Below are positions 1 to 12,942 of a stretch of DNA of 64,000 nucleotides, piece by piece. How positions within the stretch are numbered: the stretch's first letter is position 1; every line of letters begins with the position of its first letter. The notes beneath the pieces were generated by a model. The model saw only the letters and a program-made list of their open reading frames with translations, was not told where the DNA came from and ran no database searches. A program made the position numbers and the translations under genes. The stretch lies in assembly GCF_964204645.1 (NCBI RefSeq), contig NC_134026.1:5332001-5396000 (forward strand), read 5' to 3'. Origin of the DNA: Tubulanus polymorphus. Taxonomy: Eukaryota > Nemertea > Palaeonemertea > Tubulaniformes > Tubulanidae.

Positions 1-1828
1 ATAGTACCACCGGTCTCCAGAAGGATCGAGCAGTAACACTGGTAACAGTGGTATCGGGGTAGCAGTAGTATCACCGGTCTCCAGAAGGATCGGGCAGTAT
101 CACTGGTATCAGTGCTATCGGGGTAGCAGTAGTATCACCGGTCTCCAGAAGGATCGGACAGTATCACTGGTAACAGTGGTATCGGGGTAGCAGTAGTATC
201 ACCGGTCTCCTGAAGGATCGGACAGTATCACTGGTATCAGTGGTATCGGGGTAGCAGTAGTATCACCGGTCTCGGAGAGGATCGGACAGTATCACTGGTA
301 ACAGTGGTATCGGGGTAGCAGTAGTATCATCGGTCTCCTGAAGGATCGGGCAGTATCACTGGTATCAGTGGTATCGGGGTAGCAGTAGTATCACCGGTCT
401 CCAGAAGGATCGGACAGTATCACTGGTAACAGTGGTATCGGGGTAGCAGTAGTATCACCGGTCTCCTGAAGGATCGGGCAGTATCACTGGTATCAGCGGT
501 ATTGGGGTAGCAGTAGTATCACCGGTCTCCAGAAGGATCGGGCAGTATCACTGGTAACAGTGGTATCGGGGTAGCAGTAGTATCACCGGTCTCCTGAAGG
601 ATCGGACAGTATCACTGGTAACAGTGGTATCGGGGTAGCAGTAGTATCACCGGTCTCGGAGAGGATCGGGCAGTATCACTGGTGTCAGTGGTATCGGGGT
701 AGCAGTAGTATCACCGGTCTCCTGAAGGATCGGACAGTATCACTGGTAACAGTGGTATCGGGGTAGCAGTAGTATCACTGGTCTCCAGAAGGATCGGACA
801 GTATCACTGGTAACAGTGGTATCGGGGTAGCAGTAGTATCACCGGTCTCCAGAAGGATCGGGCAGTATCACTGGTATCAGTGGTATCGGGGTAGCAGTAG
901 TATCACCGGTCTCGGAGAGGATCGGACAGTATCACTGGTAACAGTGGTATCGGGGTAGCAGTAGTATCACCGGTCTCCAGATGGATCGGGCAGTATCACT
1001 GGTATCAGTGGTATCGGGGTAGCAGTAGTATCACCGGTCTCCAGAAGGATCGGGCAGTATCACTGGTATCAGTGGTATCGGGGTAGCAGTAGTATCACCG
1101 GTCTCGGAGAGGATCGGGCAGTATCACTGGTAACAGTGGTATCGGGGTAGCAGTAGTATCACCGGTCTCCAGAAGGATCGGACAGTATCACTGGTAACAG
1201 TGGTATCGGGGTAGCAGTAGTATCACCGGTCTCCAGAAGGATCGGGCAGTATCACTGGTATCAGTGGTATCGGGGTAGCAGTAGTATCACCGGTCTCCGA
1301 GAGGATCGGGCAGTATCACTGGTAACAGTGGTATCGGGGTAGCAGTAGTATCACCGGTCTCCTGAAGGATCGGACAGTATCACTGGTAACAGTGGTATCG
1401 GGGTAGCAGTAGTATCACCGGTCTCGGAGAGGATCGGGCAGTATCACTGTTGTCAGTGGTATCGGGGTAGCAGTAGTATCACCGGTCTCCTGAAGGATCG
1501 GACAGTATCACTGGTAACAGTGGTATCGGGGTAGCAGTAGTATCACCGGTCTCCAGAAGGATCGGACAGTATCACTGGTAACAGTGGTATCGGGGTAGCA
1601 GTAGTATCACCGGTCTCCTGAAGGATCGGGCAGTATCACTGGTATCAGTGGTATCGGGGTAGCAGTAGTATCACCGGTCTCCGAGAGGATCGGACAGTAT
1701 CACTGGTAACAGTGATATCGGGGTAGCAGTAGTATCACCGGTCTCCTGAAGGATCGGACAGTATCACTGGTATCAGTGGTATTGGGGTAGCAGTAGGATC
1801 ACCGGTCTGGGAGAGGATCGGGCAGTAT
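1..1828 (+). repeat. 64-bp satellite array, left arm (about 28 units, open at window edge)
   Basis: Head-to-tail units recur at exactly 64 bp: the core accggtctcc starts at 9, 73 and 137. About 28 units are present and the array runs off the left edge. Each unit contains a short inverted repeat, cactg/cagtg around gtaa or gtat. Units differ at a few fixed places: ccagaagg, cctgaagg, cggagagg or ccgagagg after ggtct, and gggcag or ggacag. There are no unique spacers and no long open frame. The last unit carries the rare variant ggtctgggagagg and the one before it a rare attgggg, both repeated in mirror image at the inner edge of the array at 6577. Confidence 0.97.
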
Positions 1829-2130
1829 GCCATGAAGTTATAAGCAATAGTGAACTTTTAATTCTAGATATTTAAGATTCAAGCTAGTGTAGTATATTTG
1901 AAATGTGCGATGAACTGTGTTAATTTGTAGTAATGTTTTAATTCAAAGTTTGTATGATCATGATATCCTTAAGATGTTCCACAATAATAAATTAGATATA
2001 TGTATCATAAATATGAATTAATTGACCTTAAGATTGTATCTACTTACACTACATTCAGAAGGAGGGCGATTTTTACCTACTTTGAGGAATTTGGATTTTA
2101 GGGGAATTTAACCCTGAGGATTTTTACCAC
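1829..2130. mobile_element. Partial copy of the 3638-4300 inverted-repeat element
   Basis: This segment matches the right half of the element at 3638-4300 in direct orientation. Shared stretches include gaacttttaattctagata, tgttccacaataataaat and the closing block with ggatttttacctactttga. The left half and left terminal repeat are missing. It begins exactly where the satellite array ends, so the truncation point and the satellite junction coincide. Confidence 0.75.
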
Positions 2131-2872
2131 TAGCCGCTTTATATACCATCGTCGAACTGTCTATTTTACAGATGCACAGCCACTATTTGACCATAAGTGG
2201 CAAGAAAATTATAAGTAGAGGGAACTGTCCCAGATTACCGCGAACAGCAGAATTAACAGAACGTTTCTTTACCCTGAGCAGATATTTGCGAAATTTGATG
2301 AAAAATTTAAATTGTGGGCAATGTACATCTCTTAACAAATACATAGTAAAATACCCACGATATATACCGTCATACTCTCTATACCGTCAAAATTTTCTTC
2401 ACCGATGTGGATGGTATATCGGGGGTTGACTGTATTACAAAACAAAATAATTAATTCAAGTGATGAAAATATAATAGTAATAAAACTTGACGAGGACGTA
2501 TCCAGGAAAATGCAAAATGTGATTTACTTCTTTAAAATGAAATATTACACGCTTCCGCAAATTGTTCGCAAATGTTCTACATCTGAATTATCGATCCTGT
2601 AATGGGCTCAAGTAAAATTAAACCACCTGCATATTTTAACGCTCCAAGATCTGGCTATGTGACTACCAAAACTATGTAAGCTATCGATGCAAGCGGTGAA
2701 AAACAAAGAAGAAATAAGCCCCGGCCCTTGTTTTAATCCAATGAAAAATTCCGGTTTCATGTAACCGGCATATTTCCATATGAAATAAAAATCAATTAAA
2801 ATATTCTTCGTTTCAGTAATGATTTGAAAAGTAATGAGTAATGAATACGGTCGAAAGGGGGGTCATCCCTAG

Positions 2873-3516
2873 ATTCCCCAGGTTCTATGTTCCCCGGGCC
2901 CTATATTCCCCGGGTTCCATGTTCCCCGGGTCCTATATTCCCCGGGTTCTATATTCTCCCAAAGGAAATAATACAACGAGGGTTCCATATATTCTCCAAA
3001 TAATAAAAACGTTGACCGGTGTCCATACCTATGCTTTTTAATAATAGTCCATCAATCATATCATGTATTTGCTAGATACTATAAATTTGATACAGACAAG
3101 GTGCTTTTATTTTTTGCAAACGCCAGAACTTAACGAGAGAAATTCGAGATGACAATTAATCGATCGATCAGGTAATTTATTCAGTAGTTACGTCACACTG
3201 TAAAAAGGCTTTGAAACTTGCCCGGGAGATTTTTAATTGTGATTCATGTCGTTAATTTTCATTTAATAGAATAAAGATAAAGATAAAGATAAAGATACAT
3301 GTAGTGCCGATTTTCAACATCAACTAATTGGCAGCCTGACGCGTTATCATGCTCTGAATTCCCGGCGCCGAAATTGAGTGTATGTGGCCATGGGAACAAA
3401 GGACCTTTTTATACATTTTCCATAATCTTCCAGGAATATCGGATCCGGGGAATATAGAACCCCTTTTATGTTTAATCTCCCTTGGGGGAACATAGGACCC
3501 GAGGAACATAGGTATG
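2873..3516. mobile_element. Foldback-like element with minisatellite ends
   Basis: At 2873-2960 a roughly 17-bp unit (ttccccgggttctat with variants) is repeated about five times. At 3443-3516 similar units appear in reverse complement, including ggggaatatagaac and gggggaacataggacc. The block tccataccta near 3020 is also mirrored near 3512-3521. Inverted ends made of short tandem repeats are the hallmark of foldback-type transposons. The copy is imperfect and no transposase frame is present. Confidence 0.55.
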
Positions 3517-3637
3517 GACCCGTCGAAAGCACGACTTGCGTCCAGTCTTGGAATAATAATAAGTATAGCCGCGAGTACTCCAAGTCCAGTAGAACAGCAT
3601 ACAATCATGTGTACACTATGGTAAAAAACTTCTAGGT

Positions 3638-4300
3638 AGAAATCCCCAAATATTCAAAGTAGGTAAAAATCCCCACTTGGTGATTTTCAAGACCATTTCA
3701 AAGCAAAATGATACTCCAATTTTATTAATTTGCGATGAGACTGAAATATGTTTGGACTGTGCAATGAAATCTTTCGTTGTGATAAATTCTTAAGTAAACT
3801 CTTAGATTTCAATAAATTGTTAGAATTAATAAGAATAATACACTTTTATTTGTAATACCTTTAAATTCGAACCGGAATATCTTTGACCTGTGAACTCTTG
3901 TTAACTTGTGGTATATTTGAGCTGCGCGATGCAATGAATTATGAGCAATAACGAACTTTTAATTCTAGATATTTTAGTTTCAAACTAGTGTAATATATTT
4001 GACAAGTGCTAAGAACCCTTTCATTAAGCTGTGTGATAACTTTTGAGTACTAATTTAGTATTAATGAATTTTTGATTTGTAGTATGTTTGAATTCAAGTA
4101 GTATATGCAATAGTTTGTATACTCATGATATCCTTATGATGTTCCACAATAATAAATAGGATATGTGTATCATAAATATGAAATACCGGTAAATATGAAT
4201 TAATTGACCTTAAGATTGTATCTACTAAAACTACATTCAGAAGGAGGGGGATTTTTACCTACTTTGAAGAATTGGGGATTTTTACCAAGGGGATTTTTAC
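3638..4300. mobile_element. Non-autonomous element with terminal inverted repeats, about 660 bp
   Basis: The left end (3638-3676) reads aaatccccaaatattcaaag then taggtaaaaatcccc. The right end (4247-4300) is its reverse complement with about three mismatches in 35 bases, plus an extra ggggatttttac copy. The interior is AT-rich and non-coding. A half copy lies at 1829-2130. The size and lack of a transposase fit a MITE-like DNA element. Confidence 0.65.
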
Positions 4301-4621
4301 TGCACGGTAAAAGACACAGATTATCCGAGGTGATTGTGAAAAACACCAGGGAAAATTGGAAATTTTTGCAAAACTATTAAAGTTTTTCAACTAAAGAATA
4401 TTACAGTATTTCATTGACTTTTGCTGTGAAATCAAATTTGGGGGGATTTTGGGTTTTTTTTACCTAGGAGGGATTTTTACCTGTTACCAAATTATACTCT
4501 TCATCCATATGTGTACAGTTGCGTCCGCCTTACTCAGTGCTGGTCAACTTAGTATGACACTTAAGTTGTTGAATTTTACAAATAGGTATTTTGATGGACC
4601 TTCTATTTACACGGGATACGC

Positions 4622-5347
4622 CCATAATACCTCCGCCCAAAATGCCTCCGTCCAAAATCCCACACCCAGAATCCCTCCACCCAGAATACCCTCATATGTG
4701 TCCAAAATACCTCCACCCAGAATTTAAAAAAAAATACTATAATTATATTATTTAGATGTTTAAAGTACCACCAATATTGACTATTATTCATGTATAGGAT
4801 CATATATAATGTATTACGGTATATATAAACCTACTGAATAATAATTGAATAACAATTAATGACAATGTTCACTTGCAATTAGTTTTGGCTGGGAATATTA
4901 ATTAGTTTATCTCATGTCTTTAATCTTATGCTAGATTTCTCTGGAAACTATTCAATATTTAGATTATAGAATATTAATTAGTCCTATAATCTAAGAAAAC
5001 AATGTACTACATTTCGCTTTACACACTGAATTCAGTTCATTTCCATTTAAGTGCAACTATGATCACTGAAATTAACATTATACTTTGTTTTGCTCAATTA
5101 ACTACTTTTAAACTATAGAACTTTGGTTTATTTGAGTATTGCCTGTAAATTAAAACTTGGGGGGGGGACAAAATATTCATTCTAAAAAATTATATTTCTA
5201 ATAGGTTCAAATTTTTGTCCTTCGGGCATAAACCCATTAGATCTAGGGCCTGGAGGTATTTTGGACACATATGAGGGTATTCTGGGTGGAGGGATTCTGG
5301 GTGTGGGATATTTGGGTGGAGGTATTTTGGGCGGAGGTATTATGACC
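4622..5347. mobile_element. Foldback-like element with about 95-bp tandem-repeat termini
   Basis: The left terminus (4622-4715) is made of short repeats of the type cctccacccagaat or cctccgcccaaaat. The right terminus (5251-5347) is the same series in reverse complement, in the same order, including the marker ctcatatgtgtccaaaatac. The interior of about 535 bp is AT-rich with no gene. A transcript would form a long hairpin. Frames at 4449-4727 and 4603-4803 are by-products of these repeats. Confidence 0.75.
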
Positions 5348-6208
5348 CGGATTCATTTACACAGCCGATAGTCAATTGGTGAAATATTTTCAATACCAAT
5401 GCTACTAAAGCTGAGTTGTGGTCAATGGTAGTTCATTCAATGTTATAAAAACTGTGATGATCTGATACATTACTGCGTTGTATGCTTTTGATATTTTTGT
5501 GTTGTATGACTTCATTGGTGATTATATTTCTCAGGTATCATTTACATTTTACTTTACATTTTATTGTATCATATATTGTACATAATAGCAATGATTTATT
5601 CTCCATAGTCTTAATCTGCAATCTTGATATTGGTGCATATGTTTGTTTACAATATACTTAATTAGGCTGTTTAAAATTGAGAAACACTAATTAGTGAGTG
5701 ATTTGTGACTTAACTAATTTTTTTTAAATAAAGAAGTTTCCAGTTTCTAGGCGCCATTTTGTGGCGGTCCCTCGAGGTCCCCATTGTTGCGATAATTTGC
5801 ACTCATTTTTAAAACATAAGTTTAGATTGAATATCATATAGTTCTGCAGTCCCTTGCTCGACGAAATTAATTTATACACCATTTTTAAGGAAACGAAATG
5901 CAGATATTTGCTGGCGTTTCTTGGAATTTTTGAACGCAACAATTGAGAACACTGACGATGTGACCCCAAGGACCGCATATCTTAACCGCGCGTAAAAGAA
6001 ATCGCAACATTCATTAATTTCAAAATATCTAAGTATCTCTTAAAGCTATATTTCCAATTTTTACAGAGTTTAAAGAGGGTTATTTGCAGTTTAAGCCTGC
6101 GTTGAATATTTTTTTGAATATCTTTCCTGACGACTGATCTGTACCCGCTTGAGTTTGAGATTACCCGATAAAGTTAGATAATTTGATACGCCTTCAACAA
6201 ATCTTCCA

Positions 6209-6350
6209 GGGGCCAGTTGCATAGTTATGGCTTAGACTTAAGACCAGTCTAAGACCAACTTAGTTCTATAGCCAATCTAACAACTTGAGACCAGTCTTAA
6301 GATTTAAGACCACTTTTGGACTTAAGTCACAAACTGTGCAACTGGCCCCC
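6209..6350. mobile_element. Short hairpin element, ggggccagttgca family
   Basis: The ends are inverted: ggggccagttgcatagtt at 6209 and aactgtgcaactggccccc ending at 6350. The interior has further inverted taagacc/ggtctta copies, so the whole 142 bp can fold. It belongs to the same loose family as the elements at 16162, 33582, 40464 and 59116. Confidence 0.7.
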
Positions 6351-6576
6351 GATCCTTAGCTGCTATGTACTATTCAAAATCAAAAAACTTAGTACGGAGA
6401 GTATTACCAGGCAGTGGATACGGCGCACCAAAAAATGAAACCAAATTTTGCAACTCTGGAAAATAAATACATGTACCACCGATAAAAATTCCACTGTAAT
6501 ACTAGTCAAACCTCGCTACAACGAGATCTTTTATAACGAAATATCGGTTTAATCAAACGTGTCCGGCGCAAAAAAG

Positions 6577-9500
6577 TCTACTGCTACCCCGATACCACTG
6601 TTACCAGTGATACTGCCTGATCCTCTCCCAGACCGGTGATACTACTGCTACCCCAATACCACTGATACCAGTGATACTGCCCGATCCTTCAGGAGACCGG
6701 TGATACTACTGCTACCCCGATACCACTGATACCAGTGATACTGTCCGATCCTCTCAGAGACCGATGATACTACTGCTACCCCGATACCACTGTTACCAGT
6801 GATACTGTCCGATCCTTCAGGAGACCGGTGATACTACTGCTACCCCGATACCACTGTTACCAGTGATACAGCCCGATCCTCTCAGAGACCGATGATACTA
6901 CTGCTACCCCGATACCACTGTTACCAGTGATACTGTCCGATCCTCTCAGAGACCGATGATACTACTGCTACCCCGATACCACTGTTACCAGTGATACTGT
7001 CCGATCCTCTCCGAGACCGGTGATACTACTGCTACCCCGATACCACTGTTACCAGTGTTACTGCCCGATCCTTCTGGAGACCGGTGATACTACTGCTACC
7101 CCGATAGCACTGTTACCAGTGTTACTGCTCGATCCTTCTGGAGACCGGTGATACTACTGATACCCCGATACCACTGTTACCAGTGATACTGTCCGATCCT
7201 CTCGGAGACCGGTGATACTACTGCTACCCCGATACCACTGATACCAGTGATACTGCCCGATCCTCTCGGAGACCGGTGATACTACTGATACCCCGATACC
7301 ACTGTTACCAATGATACTGCCCGATCCTCTCGGAGACCGGTGATACTACTGCTACCCCGATACCACTGTTACCAGTGATACTGTCCGATCCTCTCGGAGA
7401 CCGGTGATACTACTGCTACCCCGATACCACTGATACCAGTGATACTGCCCGATCCTTCAGGAGACCGGTGATACTACTGCTACCCCGATACCACTGATAC
7501 CAGTGATACTGTCCGATCCTCTCAGAGACCGATGATACTACTGCTACCCCGATACCACTGTTACCAGTGATACTGCCCGATCCTCTCCGAGACCGGTGAT
7601 ACTACTGCTACCCCGATACCACTGTTACCAGTGATACCGTCCGATCCTTCAGGAGACCGGTGATACTACTGCTACCCCGATACCACTGTTACCAGTGATA
7701 CTGTCCGATCCTCTCAGAGACCGATGATACTACTGCTACCCCGATACCACTGTTACCAGTGATACTGTCCGATCCTCTCCGAGACCGGTGATACTACTGC
7801 TACCCCGATACCACTGATACCAGTGATACTGCCCGATCCTTCTGGAGACCAGTGATACTACTGCTACCCCGATACCACTGATACCAGTGATACTGCCCGA
7901 TCCTTCTGGAGACCGGTGATACTACTGCTACCCCGATACCACTGTTACCAGTGATACTGTCCGATACTCTCCGAGACCGGTGATACTACTGCTACCCCGA
8001 TACCACTGATACCAGTGATACTGCCCGATCCTTCAGGAGACCGGTGATACTACTGCTACCCCGATACCACTGTTACCAGTGTTACTGCCCGATCCTTCTG
8101 GAGACCGGTGATACTACTGCTACCCCGATAGCACTGTTACCAGTGTTACTGCTCGATCCTTCTGGAGACCGGTGATACTACTGATACCCCGATACCACTG
8201 TTACCAGTGATACTGTCCGATCCTCTCGGAGACCGGTGATACTACTGCTACCCCGATACCACTGATACCAGTGATACTGCCCGATCCTCTCGGAGACCGG
8301 TGATACTACTGCTACCCCGATACCACTGTTACCAGTGATACTGTCCGATCCTTCAGGAGACCGGTGATACTACTGCTACCCCGATACCACTGTTACCAGT
8401 GATACTGTCCGATCCTCTCAGAGACCGATGATACTACTGCTACCCCGATACCACTGTTACCAGTGATACTGTCCGATCCTCTCCGAGACCGGTGATACTA
8501 CTGCTACCCCGATACCACTGATACCAGTGATACTGCCCGATCCTTCTGGAGACCAGTGATACTACTGCTACCCCGATACCACTGATACCAGTGATACTGC
8601 CCGATCCTTCTGGAGACCGGTGATACTACTGCTACCCCGATACCACTGTTACCAGTGATACTGCCCGATCCTTCTGGAGACCGGTGATACTACTGCTACC
8701 CCGATACCACTGTTACCAGTGATACTGCCCGATCCTTCTGGAGACCGGTGATACTACTGCTACCCCGATACCACTGTTACCAGTGATACTGTCCGATACT
8801 CTCCGAGACCGGTGATACTACTGCTACCCCGATACCACTGATACCAGTGATACTGCCCGATCCTTCAGGAGACCGGTGATACTACTGCTACCCCGATACC
8901 ACTGTTACCAGTGTTACTGCCCGATCCTTCTGGAGACCGGTGATACTACTGCTACCCCGATAGCACTGTTACCAGTGTTACTGCTCGATCCTTCTGGAGA
9001 CCGGTGATACTACTGATACCCCGATACCACTGTTACCAGTGATACTGTCCGATCCTCTCGGAGACCGGTGATACTACTGCTACCCCGATACCACTGATAC
9101 CAGTGATACTGCCCGATCCTCTCGGAGACCGGTGATACTACTGCTACCCCGATACCACTGTTACCAGTGATACTGTCCGATCCTTCAGGAGACCGGTGAT
9201 ACTACTGCTACCCCGATACCACTGTTACCAGTGATACTGTCCGATCCTCTCAGAGACCGATGATACTACTGCTACCCCGATACCACTGTTACCAGTGATA
9301 CTGTCCGATCCTCTCCGAGACCGGTGATACTACTGCTACCCCGATACCACTGATACCAGTGATACTGCCCGATCCTTCTGGAGACCAGTGATACTACTGC
9401 TACCCCGATACCACTGATACCAGTGATACTGCCCGATCCTTCTGGAGACCGGTGATACTACTGCTACCCCGATACCACTGTTACCAGTGATACTGCCCGA

Positions 9501-10368
9501 TCCTTCTGGAGACCGGTGATACTACTGCTACCCCGATACCACTGATACCAGTGATACTGCCCGATCCTCTCGGAGACCGGTGATACTACTGATACCCCGA
9601 TACCACTGTTACCAGTGATACTGCCCGATCCTCTCGGAGACCGGTGATACTACTGCTACCCCGATACCACTGTTACCAGTGATACTGTCCGATCCTCTCG
9701 GAGACCGGTGATACTACTGCTACCCCGATACCACTGATACCAGTGATACTGCCCGATCCTTCAGGAGACCGGTGATACTACTGCTACCCCGATACCACTG
9801 ATACCAGTGATACTGTCCGATCCTCTCAGAGACCGATGATACTACTGCTACCCCGATACCACTGTTACCAGTGATACTGCCCGATCCTCTCCGAGACCGG
9901 TGATACTACTGATACCCCGATACCACTGATACCAGTGATACTGCCCGATCCTCTCAGAGACCGGTGTTACTACTGATACCCCGATACCACTGTTACCAGT
10001 GATACTGCCCGATCCTCTCCAAGACCGGTGATACTACTGATACCCCGATACCACTGTTACCAGTGATACTGCCCGATCCTTCCAGAGACCGGTGATACAA
10101 CTGATACCCCGATACCACTGTTACCAGTGATACTGCCCGATCCTCTCCAAGACCGGTGATACTACTGATACCCCGATACCACTGTTACCAGTGATATTGT
10201 CCGATCCTTCTGGAGACCGGTGATACTACTGATACCCCGATACCACTGTTACCAGTGATACTGCCCGATCCTCTCCAAGACCGGTGATACTACTGATACC
10301 CCGATACCACTGTTACCAGTGATACTGTCCGATCCTCTCAGAGACCGATGATACTACTGATACCAGTG
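6577..10368 (-). repeat. 64-bp satellite array, right arm, inverted (about 59 units)
   Basis: This array has the same 64-bp unit as 1-1828 in reverse complement, about 59 copies. It contains higher-order duplication: the rare variant gatagcac followed by tgctcgatcc recurs at 7103, 8127 and 8959, that is 16 and then 13 units apart. Towards the right end most units read ctgatacccc instead of ctgctacccc, a local homogenised subfamily. The inner-edge units carry the same rare variants as the left arm. The array stops at about 10368, roughly 120 bp before the eIF4H duplication. No coding potential was seen. Confidence 0.97.
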
Positions 10369-10488
10369 TTGCTACGGATGCTTTCGGCCCGTGTTGTATG
10401 CGGTGGTCCTGTTCTCACTGTATTGTCCCATGGCGCCCTCTACATAGCCGCCATCTTGAAACGGTGTTCTGGTACACCACCGAACAAC

Positions 10489-12942
10489 CCGTCTTATTCT
10501 GATCGAGACGGGTAATTTTACATCATTGCATCTGTCCAATTTCTCATTTACGATTTTTTCAGCCTACACAGTTTCAGTAGGCTTACATCAAATCAACATC
10601 TTCGTCAGATCGACGCTGAAACTGGAACTAACAAGCAACGCATGCATCGCTAACCAGCCGCCATGCTGCCGCCGCGCGCCATCGGCGTCACCTGCCTGCT
10701 GCTCTATTTGCTTGAGCACATACAACACAATACATATAAAGATACCAATATGCTTGCAGTGTGGTTGTTGGTTTAGAATTTAACGGGCTAAGTTCTAGCT
10801 GCAGGGTCGGGGAGCGGGATGATCTTTAAAAGGCAGGTCTTGATTGAACGCACTCAGACTTTTTAGGAATAGCATTTATTTCCAGATAATGTCTAAACTC
10901 AACAGGTTTATTCTATACTGGAATGTAGAGCGTATTTTAGTTGAAACGAAAAAGCCAGAATCGTTCGTTGAGACCGATCAAAACCTGCCTGTTGTTAGTG
11001 ATACTCACCATACTAGATACTGAGGCCTAAATTATGAACCCTTACCTTCAGATCAACCTGATTGATTCATCATCAAGAGACATGATTTGCCTAATTTTTT
11101 TGTCGCTGTCTCAAAATCATAATGAAAATTTGATTAATTGAAAATGAAAATGAAATTTTGAACGGGTTGTCCTATAGGTCTGGTAAGCTCGCTGTGCGTT
11201 GCATTGCATGGGCAGCTCATTAAAACACCATTAATTCTTTATTAGAACCCGTTAACATAGATTGTAGGTAAGACTTGCAGATCCACACCTACTTTGAACC
11301 ATTGTTGAAAGGTGCTGATCTGCACTTCTGATAGTATCAGTGTTGACTCCTCGATTCAATCTACTTTGAAATTGAAAATACTTTTATAAGTGGTTTCATT
11401 AGAGCAAAATGTCCAAAACTCCTTTTATATAATTTTTATAGTTCAGAAAACTACACCTAAATCGGTACAGTTGGAACCAGGATTTTTTCTACCAATTAGG
11501 TGGTTGTCCAATTTGAAACCTAGTTTAGATTAGTGCAAAGGATAGAAATTTGCCTACAAAACCATCGAATTAGTGGTTAACCGGGATAAACAGTAGGGCT
11601 ACCTATTTAGGAGGAGTCTACTGTAATGAAAGTGATGCGGACACTTCCTTGAAATTTCAAATGTTCTTGAAAACTCGTCATATCCAAGAATGACTGATCT
11701 GTAGAGTGGCCGAGTGGTTTAAACCGCCGGTCACTGGTCTTGTCAATCCAGGGTTTGTGGGTTCAAACCCGGGTGGCGACAGAGTTTCTTGGTCGAAGGT
11801 TCTTCTCTGGTCTCTCCCCCATTGGGAAAAAGAAACATCGAACTGGCTTATAATGCCCTGTGTGGCGCTTAGCAGGTTGAGGGTGTTGACCGATCTGTAG
11901 GGACCCCTGGATAACAGGCGCTATATTATTGAAACTGTTAGTTTGTTTTGTAGCGGCTATAACAATTATGGTGACAGACGAGGAGGAGGAGGAGGCGGCG
12001 GCGGTGGTGGACGATATCAACAAGAATTCCCGACCGAAGCACCGTTTACGGCTTACGTGGGAAATCTACCCGATGGCGTCGTGCAAGGAGATTTACATGA
12101 TATGTTCCAAGATTTAAAAGTGAGTTGAGACCAAAAATATAAATTTCAATGTAGGCCCTAATCAAATTCATGATGAATCTGGATCACTTGGAACTGATAA
12201 AATCTATAAAAGGCTCATTATAGCGGGGAAAAAAGCTTTGCGCTTTTATCATATAACTGTGATACAAGTAATTTCGAGTAATGTAGATGTTAATGAAATT
12301 TTTTTCAAACGAAAAATATTGTATTTTTATGTCATACAGAGTGGGTAGAGACAGTAACCCCTAGTAATGTCTAGTTTATGAAGTAATCCATAGTATTATT
12401 GGTATTCACCTCAGGTGATAAAATCAATCCAGGTTATAAGAAATTTGAATTGAATGTGATCGAATTATATATCCGGACTAAACCAAATCGGATTGAGCTG
12501 CTCCGGATTAGGCATGTTATTAAGTTGACAGTTTTGGTTATAAACCTAACCTCCATTAACCTTGTTTTTTCCAGGTTAAAAATTCTCGTTTGGTGCGCGA
12601 TAAAGTGACTGATAAATTTAAAGGATTTGCGTACGTCGAATTTGCCGACGGGGAAAATTTACGCGAGGCGCTTGAATTCGACGGTGCTGTTAGTATCTTA
12701 ATCTCGTGTAATAATTTAATAATGCCGAACTATTCGAGTTTTAATTCTAAATCGCTGTTGTATGTTTTAGTTATTTGTAGATAAAAATATACGGGTCAAT
12801 ATTGCGCAAGGTCGTAAGAGCGACCGAGGAGGTGGGTTCCGCGGTCGAGGAGGAAGTGGAGGTATATTTTTTAAACGTGATTTAATTCTGTCCGAATTTT
12901 GAATGAATTGATACCGGTACTTGTCTCGCACACCAGTGGTTT

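Larger units (their letters stand above)
1829..6576. other. Spacer between inverted satellite arms, no gene found
   Basis: AT-rich sequence between the two oppositely oriented satellite arrays. Open frames here are short and resemble nothing I know. It holds at least three elements with inverted ends, listed separately, a TTACC/GGGGATTTTT motif family around 2070-2130, 3640-3676, 4247-4300 and 4437-4486, and a short aaagat run near 3270-3296. At 6500-6545 is a fragment of the aacctcgctacaacga type, which resembles the ends of pogo/Tigger-like DNA transposons. Confidence 0.7.

Noticed and set aside
1-1828. CRISPR-like regular repeats
   Set aside because: The 64-bp units are contiguous with no unique spacers, and the genome is clearly eukaryotic. 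It is a satellite.
11703-11782. Functional tRNA-Ser/Leu gene
   Set aside because: Box A and box B are good, but the acceptor ends do not pair and a SINE body with target-site duplications surrounds it.
11706-11900. 64-aa frame, also at 21387-21581
   Set aside because: It lies inside the tRNA-derived SINE in eIF4H intron 1 and has no other support.
12129-12574. Copy A as a second working eIF4H gene
   Set aside because: It lacks the start codon, promoter and the last coding exons, and the sequence beyond 12944 does not resume the gene.
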